Origin: Bordetella parapertussis
GTDB lineage: Bacteria; Pseudomonadota; Gammaproteobacteria; Burkholderiales; Burkholderiaceae_B
Length of the DNA stretch: 6,020 nucleotides
Direction: 5' to 3'
NCBI GenBank assembly: GCA_943331855.1
Contig: CALQNE010000219.1
Span: forward strand, 1 to 6,020
Below, piece after piece: positions 1-6,020 of the stretch. Within the stretch, counting starts at the first letter, position 1. Every line of letters starts with the position of its first letter. The notes below the pieces were generated by a model, which made no database searches, was not told the DNA's origin, and saw nothing but the letters and a program-made list of their open reading frames with translations. Position numbers and translations under genes: made by a program.

Positions 1-914
1 AGCGTACCCAGGGCGTGACCCACTGGATCTACACCCGTCTCAGTATGCGCAGTCATCGCTAATGAGTCGGATGACTGAAAGCGATTACTTTCGCCCTGGT
101 CAGCATCGATGCTCGTGACTAAACCCGTCGCCTTTAGCTGGCCTGCTATAGGATCCTTATCTTCAGTGACCGCATTCGTAGCGCCCGTGATTGTCGGCAC
201 ATCATTGGTGCCGTTAATCGTAATCACGATTGTGCCAGTCGCACTCCCATCTTCTGACGTCACGGTGTAGGTCTGAACGATACTGTCGCCCTCGCCCAAG
301 AACTGCACATCGTCGTTCGAGACCGTGAACTCGTAGCCACCGCCTGCGTCAAGCTTTAAGGTACCAAGTTCAGCACCAGTTGTGGTCACACCCGTCTCGC
401 TCTGGCTTGTCATCTCCAACAGATCAGATGACACAAAGCGATTACTCTCACCCTGATCAGCATCCGTGCTCGTGATTGAACCCGTTACCGTCAACTGGCC
501 TTTTTCAACTAACACATCTTCTTTCACCGCATCGGTCGCAGCCGCAATCACAGGCACATCATTAGTGCCATCAATCGTGATCACAATCGTGCCAGTCGCA
601 CTCCCATCTACTGACGTCACGGTATAGGTCTGAACAATACTGTCGCCCTCGCCCAGAAACTGCACATCGTCGTTCGATACCGTGAACTCGTATGTGCCAT
701 CTGGGTTGAGCTTTAAGGTCCCAAGCGGAGAACCATCGGTTGTCACACCCAACTCGCTCTGGCTTGTCATCTCTAGCGAGTTAGCGGATACAAAGAGACT
801 ACTCTCGCCTGTAACAGAGTCCGTGCTCGAGACCGAGCCCTTGACAATTAACTGGCCATCTAAAACCAACCTATCTTCGGTCATCGCATCCGCGGCGCCC
901 GTGATCGTCAGCAC
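1..914 (-). repeat. Tandem 357-bp VCBS coding repeats (two full units and one partial)
   Basis: Matching positions recur at a spacing of exactly 357 bases (119 codons). The GCACTCCCATCT block is at 241 and 598. The CACCCGTCT block at 32 recurs at 389, and its equivalent is at 746. Units run at about 558-914, 201-557 and 1-200, the last being cut by the window edge. Over roughly 92 bases from 241 and 598 I count about six mismatches, so parts of the units are nearly identical at DNA level. Other parts, such as the segment after the TED/KED motif, differ much more. This suggests recent duplication or gene conversion. More units probably follow outside the window. Confidence 0.93.
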
Positions 915-1583
915 ACCAAGGGGCTTCGCAACGGCTGCGAAAAGTGGGGGTGAGGCCGCTAAGATAATTGGTGGAAAAAGAGCATCCGGAACGCCAGAGG
1001 TTAGTCGCGTCGTGTTTTCTTCAACCGTCTCACCAAAGGGCGAAGCATCAAATGGAAAATTTGGAATAGTTGTTGGCGCAGGGACAGAGGATGGTGGAGT
1101 TAACTCAGTATTCGCCACCGGCGTGACGGGCGGGGTCGCTACTGGAGTCGCACCACCAAAAGGAGAAGCTCCTGTTGGTGGGCCATTGAATACTGCTGCC
1201 GCACCGCCAGCACCACTACCAACCTCACCATCGGTAGCAGCAGGACCGCCGTCAGAAACAGTAACAGTTAACTCTGCACCCGCAACGCCATCAGCACCGC
1301 TATTAGCACCAGCACCAGCCACGTTTTGATTGACAAGCTGGGATTCCGAGCCAGCAGCAGTTTGCTCGTCCACAGAGTTGGTGGGCTCTAGCGTTGCGTT
1401 ATAAAGGCTAGGGCCATCTTGTGCGCCTACATTATTTGTGCTTACTGGCGCATCCGCTCTTGCAGTACTGTTCTGCGTAGCGGTGGACTGCTCCGCTGCC
1501 GAAGGCTGTTGCAAAGAGGTCAGATTATCAAGCGATTGCGCATCTTGCGATTGCTGTGCACTTGAAGTGTTTGCGTCTGCCAT
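1..1583 (-). CDS. VCBS-repeat large adhesin, N-terminal part (3' end beyond window)
   Basis: The reading frame is open from ATG at 1583 to the left edge, giving 527 complete codons and no stop, so only the N-terminal part is present. A TGAGG ribosome binding site lies 6 bases upstream of the ATG. There is no signal peptide. Residues 1 to about 222 are low-complexity and rich in Ala, Gln, Ser, Thr, Gly and Pro, with a hydrophobic Pro/Ala stretch at about 201-219. From residue 224 on come tandem VCBS/cadherin-like units of 119 residues, each carrying GTLKL, a YEFTVSNDDVQFLGEGDSIV-type core, TYTVTS, DGSATGTIVITI and GTNDVP. Proteins of this family are usually very long, calcium-stabilised surface adhesins exported by type I secretion through a C-terminal signal, which would lie outside this window. 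The missing Sec signal fits that route. A TAAG tetrapeptide at residues 75-78 resembles LapG cleavage sites. The family call is firm; adhesion and the export route are inferred. Confidence 0.9.
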   Translation of the reverse strand, partial: MADANTSSAQQSQDAQSLDNLTSLQQPSAAEQSTATQNSTARADAPVSTNNVGAQDGPSLYNATLEPTNSVDEQTAAGSESQLVNQNVAGAGANSGADGVAGAELTVTVSDGGPAATDGEVGSGAGGAAAVFNGPPTGASPFGGATPVATPPVTPVANTELTPPSSVPAPTTIPNFPFDASPFGETVEENTTRLTSGVPDALFPPIILAASPPLFAAVAKPLGVLTITGAADAMTEDRLVLDGQLIVKGSVSSTDSVTGESSLFVSANSLEMTSQSELGVTTDGSPLGTLKLNPDGTYEFTVSNDDVQFLGEGDSIVQTYTVTSVDGSATGTIVITIDGTNDVPVIAAATDAVKEDVLVEKGQLTVTGSITSTDADQGESNRFVSSDLLEMTSQSETGVTTTGAELGTLKLDAGGGYEFTVSNDDVQFLGEGDSIVQTYTVTSEDGSATGTIVITINGTNDVPTITGATNAVTEDKDPIAGQLKATGLVTSIDADQGESNRFQSSDSLAMTAHTETGVDPVGHALGT

Positions 1584-1589
1584 GTAATG

Positions 1590-1594
1590 CCTCA
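1590..1594 (-). promoter_or_regulatory. Ribosome binding site of the VCBS adhesin gene
   Basis: The minus strand reads TGAGG followed by a 6-base spacer and ATG at 1583. This good Shine-Dalgarno match at normal spacing fixes the start of the adhesin gene, whose frame has no stop in the window to define it from the other side. Confidence 0.75.
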
Positions 1595-1678
1595 ACCTAG
1601 TGAATCAAGAATCCAAAATAGGACTCTTACACTGTGAGGATACTGAGCTCGACCACAAACAACAATCCGGACATTTGT

Positions 1679-1709
1679 TCTATAACTTTAGTTAAATAGC
1701 GAAGGGCAA
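1679..1709 (-). promoter_or_regulatory. Possible weak sigma-70 promoter in the 136-base gap before the adhesin gene
   Basis: The gap between the FecR-protein stop (1720) and the adhesin start (1583) is the longest non-coding stretch in the window. On the minus strand it contains TTGCCC (1709-1704), a 19-base spacer and TATAGA (1684-1679), about 95 bases before the ATG. Spacing is longer than ideal and the hexamers are imperfect. A short inverted repeat, TAACT-AA-AGTTA (1683-1694), overlaps the -10 side and could be an operator or chance. No GC-rich hairpin followed by a T run was seen, so there is no evident intrinsic terminator between the two genes. Confidence 0.25.
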
Positions 1710-1719
1710 ATGATAGAGA

Positions 1720-3489
1720 TTATCGTTTAAACGCTGCTACGCCCTGAACGATATTAGAACCAGTACTAAAGTTATATGAAAAACCAGCTGCTTGTGCAGG
1801 TGTGGCATTACCGTAAAAGACAATATTTCCAGCGCTGGGACAACCCGTAGCACACAAGGCAAGCGACCCACTCACCTTGCTAACGGTTCCTGTCACGTTG
1901 TTACTCGGAGACGTAGTAGATAGTCCTCCATTAAAAGCCATGTTGTAAAAAGCATAACCTGCAGGCTGATTATTATATAAACCAAGATTTCCGTTAATCG
2001 CCCTGCTGGCAAAATCAGCGGTCATATTCCCCGAACTAATCAGCCAGGTTCCAAGAGAAGCTCCCACGGCAGTAGGCGTCGTTCCACCAATCAAATTAAA
2101 ACTTAAAACACTATTTGTGGCAGCCAGAGAATTCAAGCTCACCGCATTGGTCCACTCACCAACGATGTAATGAAACCCTGAATCCAACGGAACATTAAAA
2201 CTACTACCGGCGTTATATCCAGCAATTTGCTGTACATCGCCATCCGCCCAGCGTCCCCAGGAGACAACACCACCAAAGTTTCCACCCTCGATCTGACGTG
2301 CAGTCCCTATCGAGTAGATCATGGACAACGAAGTACCACTCACAAAATACGGGGGGTTGCTTAGATTGATTTGACTGACATAAGAGGATTGCCCAGAGCC
2401 AGAAGTCGTGATCGCCATACCGTTAGGTGACGCAGGACCCGCACGCGGATTTGAGTCTGAAAATACATTATGAGGAGGCAATCCATCAACACCCACAGGG
2501 CCCTGCGGCCAAGTTTCTGCTTTTTGCAGATAGTACGCAAACCCCGCTGCACTGCTTGGTGCATTGCCATCGCCTTGCGCAGGAAGGTTGTACCAGACTA
2601 AGGGCGCAAACGGATTAGACGTCGCAGCCCCCAGATATGGTGGTACTGGAATAGCGATTTGTCCGATAGTTGGCAAAGAGCTTAACGGAGGGATCACTAC
2701 CTCATTAGACGGTAAACCTGCAGGTGCATCCACCGCTACTGTCAGACTAGGAATTGAGGCTTTTTTACCGCGCGGTGCCGATCTCTGTCCCGCCAGAGGA
2801 TCAGGTAAAAACGTTGGCGGTTGAAGTAAGCGCACAGGGCTTGAGTTCTGATTCGCCACATAGAAAAACTGATTGACACCTAGCACGCCCTCGGCGGACG
2901 CATTTTTGACACTAATTTTTCCCTCAAATACGCCTGCATACAAGCCATTCTTAGCTTGAGATTTATCCAAATTCAGGCAACTATCCTGACAATAATTTAA
3001 ATTAAATCCAGTGCCACGAATACCAACTGTTGCTACAACAGCATTGACCTGCAAGTTATCTTTATTCTCGTGACCGATGACACCAGTCACCGCCCGTACA
3101 CCGCCCTTCACTAAGCTCAGCATCGCCTTTTCTGAGCCGTCTTCCTTACCGTTGTAAGAATACTCGTCAATTTTAAATTCGGTCTGTGCGCGTAAGGCAA
3201 TGACCGCACCGTCAATCATACGAAACTGTACGTTACTGGCGACGCCCGTAGTGACAGAATCACCCGACTCAACGATGGTTCCTCGCACAACTGCGATGAT
3301 CTGACCTTGCCGCGAAATTTTTACATCGCCAATTGACATCAGAACACGCCCTGCATCTTTAGACTGTGTAGAGCCCAAAGTAGGTGTGGACGCAGCAGGC
3401 TGAGCTAGCACATTGGTAAAGTTAAATGACGCTAGTATCAAAAAGCAGAGGCGCATTGCAATTTGCTTAAAAGAGCGACTCAAGAACAT
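1720..3489 (-). CDS. Sec-exported FecR-domain protein with C-terminal TbpB-like/Slam-cargo-like barrel
   Basis: I chose ATG 3489 (589 aa) because AAGGA sits 7 bases before it. A longer form from ATG 3513 (597 aa) would overlap the upstream gene by 14 bases and lacks a clear ribosome binding site. Numbering below follows the 597-aa form. A signal peptide ends near VLA-Q (37/38). A FecR domain spans about 55-230: GDSVTTG, a DGAVIALR strand, FKIDEYSYNG, and the TVGIRGTGF motif usual in FecR proteins. A Pro-rich linker covers about 231-300. The C-terminal part is Gly/Asn/Ser-rich and beta-like, with SWGRW (418-422), HYIVG (448-452), GGTTPT (476-481) and a terminal VQGVAAFKR. This pattern resembles the small barrel at the end of TbpB-type lipoproteins carried by Slam. 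There is no lipobox, no membrane anchor after the signal, and no sigma factor beside it, so it is unlikely to be a classical anti-sigma FecR. Two CX3C pairs may form disulfides. The FecR call is strong; surface export is inferred. Confidence 0.85.
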   Translation of the reverse strand: MFLSRSFKQIAMRLCFLILASFNFTNVLAQPAASTPTLGSTQSKDAGRVLMSIGDVKISRQGQIIAVVRGTIVESGDSVTTGVASNVQFRMIDGAVIALRAQTEFKIDEYSYNGKEDGSEKAMLSLVKGGVRAVTGVIGHENKDNLQVNAVVATVGIRGTGFNLNYCQDSCLNLDKSQAKNGLYAGVFEGKISVKNASAEGVLGVNQFFYVANQNSSPVRLLQPPTFLPDPLAGQRSAPRGKKASIPSLTVAVDAPAGLPSNEVVIPPLSSLPTIGQIAIPVPPYLGAATSNPFAPLVWYNLPAQGDGNAPSSAAGFAYYLQKAETWPQGPVGVDGLPPHNVFSDSNPRAGPASPNGMAITTSGSGQSSYVSQINLSNPPYFVSGTSLSMIYSIGTARQIEGGNFGGVVSWGRWADGDVQQIAGYNAGSSFNVPLDSGFHYIVGEWTNAVSLNSLAATNSVLSFNLIGGTTPTAVGASLGTWLISSGNMTADFASRAINGNLGLYNNQPAGYAFYNMAFNGGLSTTSPSNNVTGTVSKVSGSLALCATGCPSAGNIVFYGNATPAQAAGFSYNFSTGSNIVQGVAAFKR

Positions 3490-3496
3490 GGGGCGA

Positions 3497-3501
3497 TCCT
3501 T
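3497..3501 (-). promoter_or_regulatory. Ribosome binding site overlapping the upstream stop codon; decides the FecR-protein start
   Basis: The minus strand reads AAGGA, overlapping the TAA stop (3502-3500) of the Slam-like gene, then a 7-base spacer and ATG at 3489. Only 10 bases separate the upstream stop from this ATG. The layout implies translational coupling of the two genes and favours ATG 3489 over the earlier ATG at 3513. Confidence 0.75.
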
Positions 3502-4855
3502 ATTGTGAATCATAGCTATACCGCAATTTCACAGCACCAGTCCATTGGTTGTAGCCATAGAGATCAAGGTTCGATTGATTGGTGTAATAAGTGAGTTCGG
3601 CGCGCGCAGTTAACTGTTTAGACAGCTTGTATTGAAAAACCGCATTCGCTGAAAAGAGATTATCAGAGCGATTCGTTTCAAATAGAAAGTCTGAGCCGCC
3701 ATAGCTACTTTTTGTATAACCGACGCCCATCGACACACCAAAATCCGCTTTTGGTAAAAAACTCAGCTGGACATTAGCGCCCAAAATATTACGCCCTAGA
3801 TCAGGCCTATTACTCGTATTATTTTGTTGACCTAAATTAGCAGTCACATCAATCACTGGCTGCCACTTTGCAGTTGGAAAGCCTTTTCGATACCCTAGTG
3901 TTGCAACATTGAGAGTGGAGTTGTAGGCAGAATACTCTGTCGGATAGGCCAGTTTTACAGAGCTCAACACAGCGACCAAAGATTGCGTAGCGGGTAACTG
4001 TCGAACATACTCCACCGCACCACCCGCTGCGTTTGGCACCGGAGTCTGATCAATCTGCGCCAGGCTACCAAACGCTGCGATTTTGTATTCGTTTTTACCA
4101 TCAACGAATTTCAAACCTGTCGTAGCATTGGCCCCGGCAAGGTTGTAGCCCTCTGCCTGAGAATATTTCTGAGTACTCGCATTGACATCCAAAAATCCCC
4201 AGATATTCGTATCGATAGGAACTGTAATCCCACCTCCTAGCCCAGCAAAGCCAAACGATGATGGTTTGGGTCTGGCGTCCGGTGAGAGACTCAATGAGCC
4301 AATACTTGGCAAATAGATTGAGCCAACGGAGGTCGCAACGTTAACATTGCTGTTGTAGCCGCCACCAAGCTCTCCATACGCCCGATATTGAATCCGATAC
4401 AACCCTTCTTTACGTTTAATCTCATCCAGATAGAGGTTCACAGTGTTCACAACACTCGCAGGAGGCTGATTTCGCTTAACCGCATTAAATTCTTCACGAG
4501 ATCTCTGATATTCACCCAGAGCAAAATAAGCACGCGCTAACTCGAGACGTGCCAGATCATCACCAGGGTTATCCAGTAAAACGCGCTCAAGCGCGAGTAC
4601 GCCAAGCGATACCCGACCTGAATCTACCGCAGCAACACCGAAAACGTAGTCAAACAACGGGTCACCGAGAAGCTCAGGATGCTTCATACCAAGATCATAG
4701 GCTTCTTTGGGACGTTGCTTTTCGATAAGCGATTTCATCTCATCAGGGACCGCGGCATGAGTGCTGACCACAACGACAAACAGAAAAGCCCTCGCTCCAA
4801 AATTTAGGAACGGGGCAAATTTATTAAGAAAAAATCGATTTAAATTATTAATCAA
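3500..4855 (-). CDS. TPR plus outer-membrane beta-barrel protein, Slam-like (type XI secretion translocon-like)
   Basis: This 451-residue protein starts at a predicted TTG (4855). The codon has no obvious Shine-Dalgarno, so the exact start is uncertain. A hydrophobic segment AFLFVVVV (23-30) ending STHAA-VPDE suggests signal cleavage near residue 35. TPR-like helices occupy about 40-150, clearest at ALERVLLDNPGDDLARLELA and ARAYFALGEYQRSREEF. From GGGYNSNVN (164-172), a hallmark of Slam/DUF560-type proteins, to the end the sequence alternates polar and hydrophobic residues with many aromatics, as in transmembrane beta strands. The barrel part is about 290 residues, which fits a 14-strand Slam barrel. 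It ends in TGAVKLRYSYDSQ rather than a terminal Phe. Slam proteins move small-barrel cargo across the outer membrane. The next gene, 10 bases on, encodes a protein with a cargo-like barrel, supporting that role. Another TPR-barrel family remains possible. Confidence 0.8.
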   Translation of the reverse strand: MINNLNRFFLNKFAPFLNFGARAFLFVVVVSTHAAVPDEMKSLIEKQRPKEAYDLGMKHPELLGDPLFDYVFGVAAVDSGRVSLGVLALERVLLDNPGDDLARLELARAYFALGEYQRSREEFNAVKRNQPPASVVNTVNLYLDEIKRKEGLYRIQYRAYGELGGGYNSNVNVATSVGSIYLPSIGSLSLSPDARPKPSSFGFAGLGGGITVPIDTNIWGFLDVNASTQKYSQAEGYNLAGANATTGLKFVDGKNEYKIAAFGSLAQIDQTPVPNAAGGAVEYVRQLPATQSLVAVLSSVKLAYPTEYSAYNSTLNVATLGYRKGFPTAKWQPVIDVTANLGQQNNTSNRPDLGRNILGANVQLSFLPKADFGVSMGVGYTKSSYGGSDFLFETNRSDNLFSANAVFQYKLSKQLTARAELTYYTNQSNLDLYGYNQWTGAVKLRYSYDSQ

Positions 4856-4881
4856 CGGATCAAGCCGAAAGTTAAATACAT
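4852..4881 (-). other. Possible 9-codon leader ORF overlapping the TTG start of the Slam-like gene
   Basis: An ATG at 4881 opens a frame encoding MYLTFGLIR and stops at TGA (4854-4852). That stop shares bases with the predicted TTG start (4855-4853), giving a TTGA overlap like the one between the two upstream genes. No convincing ribosome binding site precedes the ATG. It could couple translation into a start that lacks its own Shine-Dalgarno, or be coincidence. It lies in the 46-base gap between the protease-like and Slam-like genes. Confidence 0.2.
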
Positions 4882-4901
4882 TGGCGCTAGAGCTAAGCGA
4901 A

Positions 4902-5687
4902 TTAGTTTAAGTAAGGATCTCGCAGTACATTTTTGTAGCACTCGATAAACTCGTTATGTTTGTTATCAAATTCTGCACATCTTGAGGCAACTTTACCTGT
5001 GCGTCGAACTAACTCCTCAGAATCCATTCGGCTTGCGCCATTTTTGCTTTGGAACAAAACAGTTCTTTTATTTAAATAATCTCCATCAAATCCACTTAAG
5101 CCGTAAAAAATAACCTCACGACCGCTTAAACGATAAACCCCCTTAAGCTGATGAGCTTGCATTGCACGAAACAAGTCTGAAGGCATTCCCATTTCGGCAA
5201 AATATGAAGACGCGTTACGCTCAAAACTCTCCAACATTTTTTGTGCCTCAGGATCTTCTTTCACGTCAACTTCTTTTAGAATTTTTGCATTCGAGTCGCT
5301 GATTGTTATGCGTCCTCGATGAATTCCCACAGAATATGCTGGCGCCCCACGCACAACTCCACTCGCCAATACGAAAATGCACGCGCTTGCGCATTGACCA
5401 GTTACAAAAACATGTGCATTTGCCTTACGTAATAAACGCCCTATCTTCATTGCAGCAATACCATCTCCTCCAGGAGAATCCAACAACACAATTAACCCTG
5501 CAGGCTCAGGATCACCTTGCACTTGGCCAACCGTTGCTCTTACAGACTCTAGAACTTTTTTAGAAATCTGACCATGAATGCCTAGTACTAATACTTTAGA
5601 AGCAGGCTTGACTGATTTATTAGCATCAAGATCAGCCAGACATAAAGCCGGCATGAACAGAAGAAAACAAATAAACCATCGAATCAA
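4902..5687 (-). CDS. Secreted ClpP/crotonase-fold serine-protease-like protein
   Basis: The 261-residue product starts at TTG (5687), 7 bases after GGAG. It overlaps the upstream gene by four bases (TTGA). A signal peptide (WFICFLLFMPALCLA, cleavage near 18/19) places it in the periplasm. The core is ClpP-like: VLVLGIHGQI (32-41), LIVLLDSPGGDG (65-76), then GQCASACIFVLASG (97-110) with the likely nucleophile Ser101, and SVGIHRG (119-125) with the likely catalytic His123. This arrangement matches the family of predicted periplasmic ClpP-like proteins, in which CxSAC and GxHR are conserved. The third catalytic residue cannot be assigned by eye. Cys99 and Cys103 flank the serine, and two further cysteines lie near the C-terminus in RCAEF and ECYKN. 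It lacks the membrane helices of NfeD or SppA proteases. Its substrate is unknown; a neighbouring surface protein is a reasonable guess. It is followed 46 bases later by the Slam-like gene. Confidence 0.82.
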   Translation of the reverse strand: MIRWFICFLLFMPALCLADLDANKSVKPASKVLVLGIHGQISKKVLESVRATVGQVQGDPEPAGLIVLLDSPGGDGIAAMKIGRLLRKANAHVFVTGQCASACIFVLASGVVRGAPAYSVGIHRGRITISDSNAKILKEVDVKEDPEAQKMLESFERNASSYFAEMGMPSDLFRAMQAHQLKGVYRLSGREVIFYGLSGFDGDYLNKRTVLFQSKNGASRMDSEELVRRTGKVASRCAEFDNKHNEFIECYKNVLRDPYLN

Positions 5688-6019
5688 CTCATCACTCCAA
5701 CCACCGGAAATTCAACACTCAGTTTATTGATCGCCTGAGCGGTCGCCATATCTCGGAATTGAAAACCGCCACCAGCACGGGGTGCAACTAAGCCAGACGA
5801 AGTAAGCTCACTTAAACAAGTTTGAATCTGATGGTGCGCAAAATCAAAGTGATGAACATAGTCATCAATTGCACGATCCGGATCAACAGCGGCCAACGTT
5901 ATCAAGGCCCGGGAGGGCTCAGACAAACTATCCATCAAAGCCTGCAAATCGACACGGATATCATCTGGTAGCACGTCGAAATCAGGAACTTGCATAGAAA
6001 AAATACGCGATAAAGGCAT
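5684..6019 (-). CDS. Hypothetical protein with winged-helix-like C-terminal half, possibly 5'-truncated
   Basis: The frame is open to the window edge. An ATG lies at 6019, but any ribosome binding site would be outside the window, so 111 residues is a minimum and the true start may be further upstream. No signal peptide or membrane segment is seen, so it should be cytoplasmic. Residues about 35-95 look like a winged helix: helices around EPSRALITLAAVD and DRAIDDYVHHF, a recognition-like helix QIQTCLSELTSSGLV, then a Gly-rich hairpin RAGGGFQFRD. The pattern LxxLxxxGLV followed by a hairpin is typical of MarR/ArsR-like wings, but I recognise no specific family. Its stop overlaps the TTG start of the ClpP-like gene, indicating co-transcription and coupled translation. 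It could be a regulator of the cluster or the tail of a larger multidomain protein. Confidence 0.6.
   Translation of the reverse strand: MPLSRIFSMQVPDFDVLPDDIRVDLQALMDSLSEPSRALITLAAVDPDRAIDDYVHHFDFAHHQIQTCLSELTSSGLVAPRAGGGFQFRDMATAQAINKLSVEFPVVGVMS
5695..5698 (-). promoter_or_regulatory. Ribosome binding site for the TTG start of the ClpP-like gene
   Basis: The minus strand reads GGAG with a 7-base spacer before TTG at 5687. The site lies inside the last codons of the upstream gene. No ATG or GTG in the same frame fits as well, and the next in-frame Met (residue 12) would destroy the signal peptide, so the TTG start is well supported. Confidence 0.7.
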
Positions 6020-6020
6020 A

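Noticed and set aside
682..1329. 215-codon open frame on the plus strand
   Set aside because: It lies wholly antisense to the VCBS adhesin frame. Its product is low-complexity, mirroring the repeat and Ala/Pro-rich coding strand, and no ribosome binding site or recognisable domain supports it.
1707..1735. Possible terminator after the FecR-protein gene (GATA...TATC)
   Set aside because: The stem is only four A/T-rich pairs with no following T run, too weak to call a terminator.
2361..2824. Short open frames on both strands inside the FecR-protein gene
   Set aside because: All overlap the well-supported 1720-3489 gene, lack recognisable domains, and are best explained as shadow frames.
3487..3513. 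ATG at 3513 as the start of the FecR protein
   Set aside because: It has no clear Shine-Dalgarno and overlaps the upstream gene by 14 bases, while ATG 3489 has AAGGA at 7 bases and still leaves a complete signal peptide.
5303..5563. 86-codon plus-strand frame inside the ClpP-like gene
   Set aside because: It is antisense to conserved catalytic motifs of the real gene, and its composition looks like a reverse-strand shadow.
5636..5687. Lipoprotein signal in the ClpP-like protein (Cys16 in PALCLA)
   Set aside because: The residue before Cys16 is Leu, which does not fit a lipobox. An ordinary signal peptidase I site after CLA fits better.

Overview
The window is a single-strand gene cluster: every supported gene reads on the minus strand, so gene order runs from the right edge to the left. 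No RNA gene, insertion sequence, CRISPR array or origin was seen. Base composition is moderate, near half GC by eye. The outer-membrane and FecR-type families suggest a Gram-negative bacterium, most likely a betaproteobacterium of the Burkholderiales type. That taxonomic call is inference only.

In transcription order: (1) 6019-5684, a small protein with a winged-helix-like C-terminal half, possibly cut by the window edge. (2) 5687-4902, a secreted ClpP/crotonase-fold serine-protease-like protein with an SPGGD motif, a CASAC serine and a GIHR histidine; it starts at TTG inside a 4-base overlap with gene 1. (3) 4855-3500, a secreted TPR plus outer-membrane beta-barrel protein resembling Slam (surface lipoprotein assembly modifier), also with a predicted TTG start. 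(4) 3489-1720, a Sec-exported protein with an N-terminal FecR domain and a C-terminal beta-rich domain resembling the small barrel of TbpB-type Slam cargo; its ribosome binding site overlaps the stop codon of gene 3. (5) After 136 bases without a gene, 1583-1 holds the start of a large VCBS-repeat adhesin. It has no N-terminal signal peptide and its gene leaves the window before any stop.

Genes 1-4 are packed like an operon. Gene 5 may be co-transcribed or have its own promoter in the gap. My working model is a cell-surface module. The Slam-like barrel would export or assemble the FecR-domain protein, as in a type XI secretion pair. The VCBS protein would be a type I-secreted adhesin, and the ClpP-like protein may do quality control or processing in the periplasm. 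The most interesting point is the tight pairing of the Slam-like translocon with a FecR domain joined to a cargo-like barrel, next to a giant adhesin. The sequence shows the pairing; the function is inferred.
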